Part shown: in pieces, positions 62,668 to 64,000 of the stretch
Position numbering within the stretch: position 1 is the first letter of the stretch
Layout of the letters: each line of letters starts with the position of its first letter
Source of the DNA: Parasedimentitalea maritima
GTDB lineage: Bacteria > Pseudomonadota > Alphaproteobacteria > Rhodobacterales > Rhodobacteraceae
NCBI RefSeq assembly: GCF_005771405.1
Contig: NZ_VAUA01000009.1
Span: 124,001 to 188,000, forward strand
DNA length: 64,000 bases
Reading direction: 5' to 3'
Translations under genes and position numbers: made by a program
Notes under the pieces: model-generated
What the model saw: the letters and a program-made list of their open reading frames with translations, nothing else
Database searches by the model: none
Told to the model about the DNA's origin: nothing

Positions 62668-64000
62668 ATGGTTTCCCGAGTCATACCCGTCCAATCTTTT
62701 GATCTTGTGCTGTTCGGCGCGACCGGCGACCTTGCCCGGCGCAAAATCCTGCCCAGCCTGTTTCATCGGTTCCAACTGGGGCAGTTCTGCGACAGTTCCC
62801 GCATCATCGGCGCCTCGCGTAGCGATATGGATGTAGACAGCTTTCGCAACTTGGTGGCTGATGCCGTTCGCGAATTTGGCCAGAAAGACGAGGTCAACGA
62901 CGAGGACATCACCGCGTTTGTGGCTCAGCTCGACTATGTCGCAATTGATGCCAAGGGAGATCAGGGCTGGGACGAACTGGGGAAACACATGCGCCCAGAT
63001 ATGGTGCGTGCCTTTTACCTATCGGTCGCCCCAAGCTTGTTTGGCGATATTGCCACTCGGCTGCGCAGCACAGGTATTGCGACGGATGACAGCCGCATTG
63101 TGGTTGAAAAACCTTTTGGCAACGACCTTGCCAGCGCTCAGGCACTAAACAAAGCGCTACGGGCCAATTTTGAAGAAGGCCAAATTTACCGGATCGACCA
63201 CTATCTTGGCAAAGAAACGGTGCAGAACTTGATGGCATTACGCTTTGCCAACTCGTTGTTCGAACCTTTGTGGAACTCCTCTCATATCGACCATGTCCAG
63301 ATCACCGTTGCCGAAAGCATCGGAGTGGAAGGCCGAGGCGAATATTATGACCGCTCCGGCGCAATGCGCGACATGGTGCAAAACCACCTGATGCAACTGC
63401 TTTGCCTGACCGCGATGGAGCCACCGGGCAAGTTTACCCCGGACGCTGTGCGCAACGAAAAGGTCAAGGTGATCGAGGCACTGGAGCCTGTTGAAAATAC
63501 CGACATCGCGCGTGGACAATATCGCGCCCAAAATGACACCGGTAGTTACCGCGACCATGCTGGCGATCCAAACAGTCAGACCGAGAGCTTTATCGCCATG
63601 AAGGTTCAAGTGGCCAACTGGCGCTGGGCAGGCACACCGTTTTATCTGCGGACCGGAAAACGCCTGCGTGAACGCGTGTCAGAGATCGCAGTGTTTTTTC
63701 GCGACCCTCCACATAACATTTTCCAAGGCAGCGACCCTGCCAAAGGCAATGTTCTGGTCATCCGCTTGCAGCCGGATGAAGGCATTACCTTACATACCAC
63801 CATTAAGGATCCCGGCCCCGGCGGAATGCGTCTGACCGAGGCTGCGCTGGACATGACCTTTGCCGACAGTCTAGCCGAAGCCGAACGCCCACAAGACGCG
63901 TATGAGCGGCTGATCATGGATGTGATCCGTGGCAACCAGACTCTGTTTATGCGCGGAGACGAGGTCGAAGCGGCTTGGGCTTGGGCCGATCCAATCATAT
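62668..64000 (+). CDS. zwf: Glucose-6-phosphate 1-dehydrogenase (partial, C-terminus cut)
   Basis: First enzyme of the pentose phosphate and Entner-Doudoroff routes, oxidising glucose-6-P to 6-phosphogluconolactone with NADP. The frame opens at the ATG at 62668 (GAGAG upstream) and stays open for 444 codons to the window edge; about 40-50 residues are missing. Cofactor motif LVLFGATGDLARRKILPSLF near residue 13, active-site YRIDHYLGKETVQN near 171 and VEKPFG near 146 are all present. Probably co-transcribed with pgi, with pgl and edd expected beyond the window. Confidence 0.95.
   Translation, partial: MVSRVIPVQSFDLVLFGATGDLARRKILPSLFHRFQLGQFCDSSRIIGASRSDMDVDSFRNLVADAVREFGQKDEVNDEDITAFVAQLDYVAIDAKGDQGWDELGKHMRPDMVRAFYLSVAPSLFGDIATRLRSTGIATDDSRIVVEKPFGNDLASAQALNKALRANFEEGQIYRIDHYLGKETVQNLMALRFANSLFEPLWNSSHIDHVQITVAESIGVEGRGEYYDRSGAMRDMVQNHLMQLLCLTAMEPPGKFTPDAVRNEKVKVIEALEPVENTDIARGQYRAQNDTGSYRDHAGDPNSQTESFIAMKVQVANWRWAGTPFYLRTGKRLRERVSEIAVFFRDPPHNIFQGSDPAKGNVLVIRLQPDEGITLHTTIKDPGPGGMRLTEAALDMTFADSLAEAERPQDAYERLIMDVIRGNQTLFMRGDEVEAAWAWADPII

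Overview
The window looks like chromosomal DNA of a marine alphaproteobacterium of the Roseobacter group (Rhodobacterales). Three things support this: a nosCRZDFYLX operon of the Paracoccus/Rhodobacter type, a formate dehydrogenase locus flanked by DUF3305/DUF3306/TorD genes, and abundant TRAP and ABC uptake systems. Base composition is moderate (roughly 55-60% G+C by eye) and genes are tightly packed. I saw no phage, insertion sequence, CRISPR array or rRNA. There is one tRNA, an elongator tRNA-Met, followed by the only long stretch without a recognisable gene.

Layout. 1-3.8 kb: phenylacetate degradation (paaG and paaZ divergent, then paaX). 3.8-5.9 kb: an alpha/beta hydrolase, tRNA-Met and a gene-poor stretch. 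5.9-15 kb: an RpiR-type regulator diverging from an operon that encodes an N-formylglutamate-amidohydrolase-like enzyme, a TRAP transporter, a glutamine-synthetase-like ligase, an aldehyde dehydrogenase and an iron alcohol dehydrogenase. I infer a gamma-glutamylation route for an amino alcohol. 15-17.2 kb: a LacI-family regulator diverging from gap. 17.4-26.4 kb: the complete nitrous oxide reductase operon nosCRZDFYLX behind an FNR-like box. 26.5-30.1 kb: a sensor kinase and a convergent NtrC-like response regulator without the GAFTGA loop, preceded by an unlisted 44-residue membrane peptide.

30.2-44.9 kb: a respiratory formate dehydrogenase supercluster. It holds fdhCBA, a Tat-target peptide, a TorD chaperone, DUF3306 and DUF3305 proteins, a polyferredoxin, a cytochrome c that seems fused to a shrunken TupA-like domain, an Mrp/ApbC ATPase, a biotin/lipoate-ligase-like protein, a small conserved protein, and the tungstate ABC transporter tupABC. 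45.1-50.7 kb: a small locus of unknown function with a DHDPS-family lyase, an orphan molybdenum-hydroxylase large subunit, aspartate dehydrogenase, a LysR regulator and 3-hydroxyanthranilate 3,4-dioxygenase. 50.8-64 kb: amino-sugar catabolism (nagA, SIS-type deaminase, GntR regulator, nagK; divergently murQ, a sugar ABC transporter and an oxidoreductase), then pgi and zwf, the latter cut by the window edge.

How the parts connect. N2O and formate respiration sit back to back and share a two-component system between their 3' ends. The tungstate importer next to formate dehydrogenase suggests a tungsten enzyme. Amino sugars enter through the nag genes and yield fructose-6-phosphate, which pgi and zwf pass to the Entner-Doudoroff/pentose phosphate routes. 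The pgi promoter carries the same GTTA-N-CG-N-TAAC sequence that occurs twice between the LacI regulator and gap, so those loci 45 kb apart probably share a central-carbon regulator. All functions are read from sequence without database searches.
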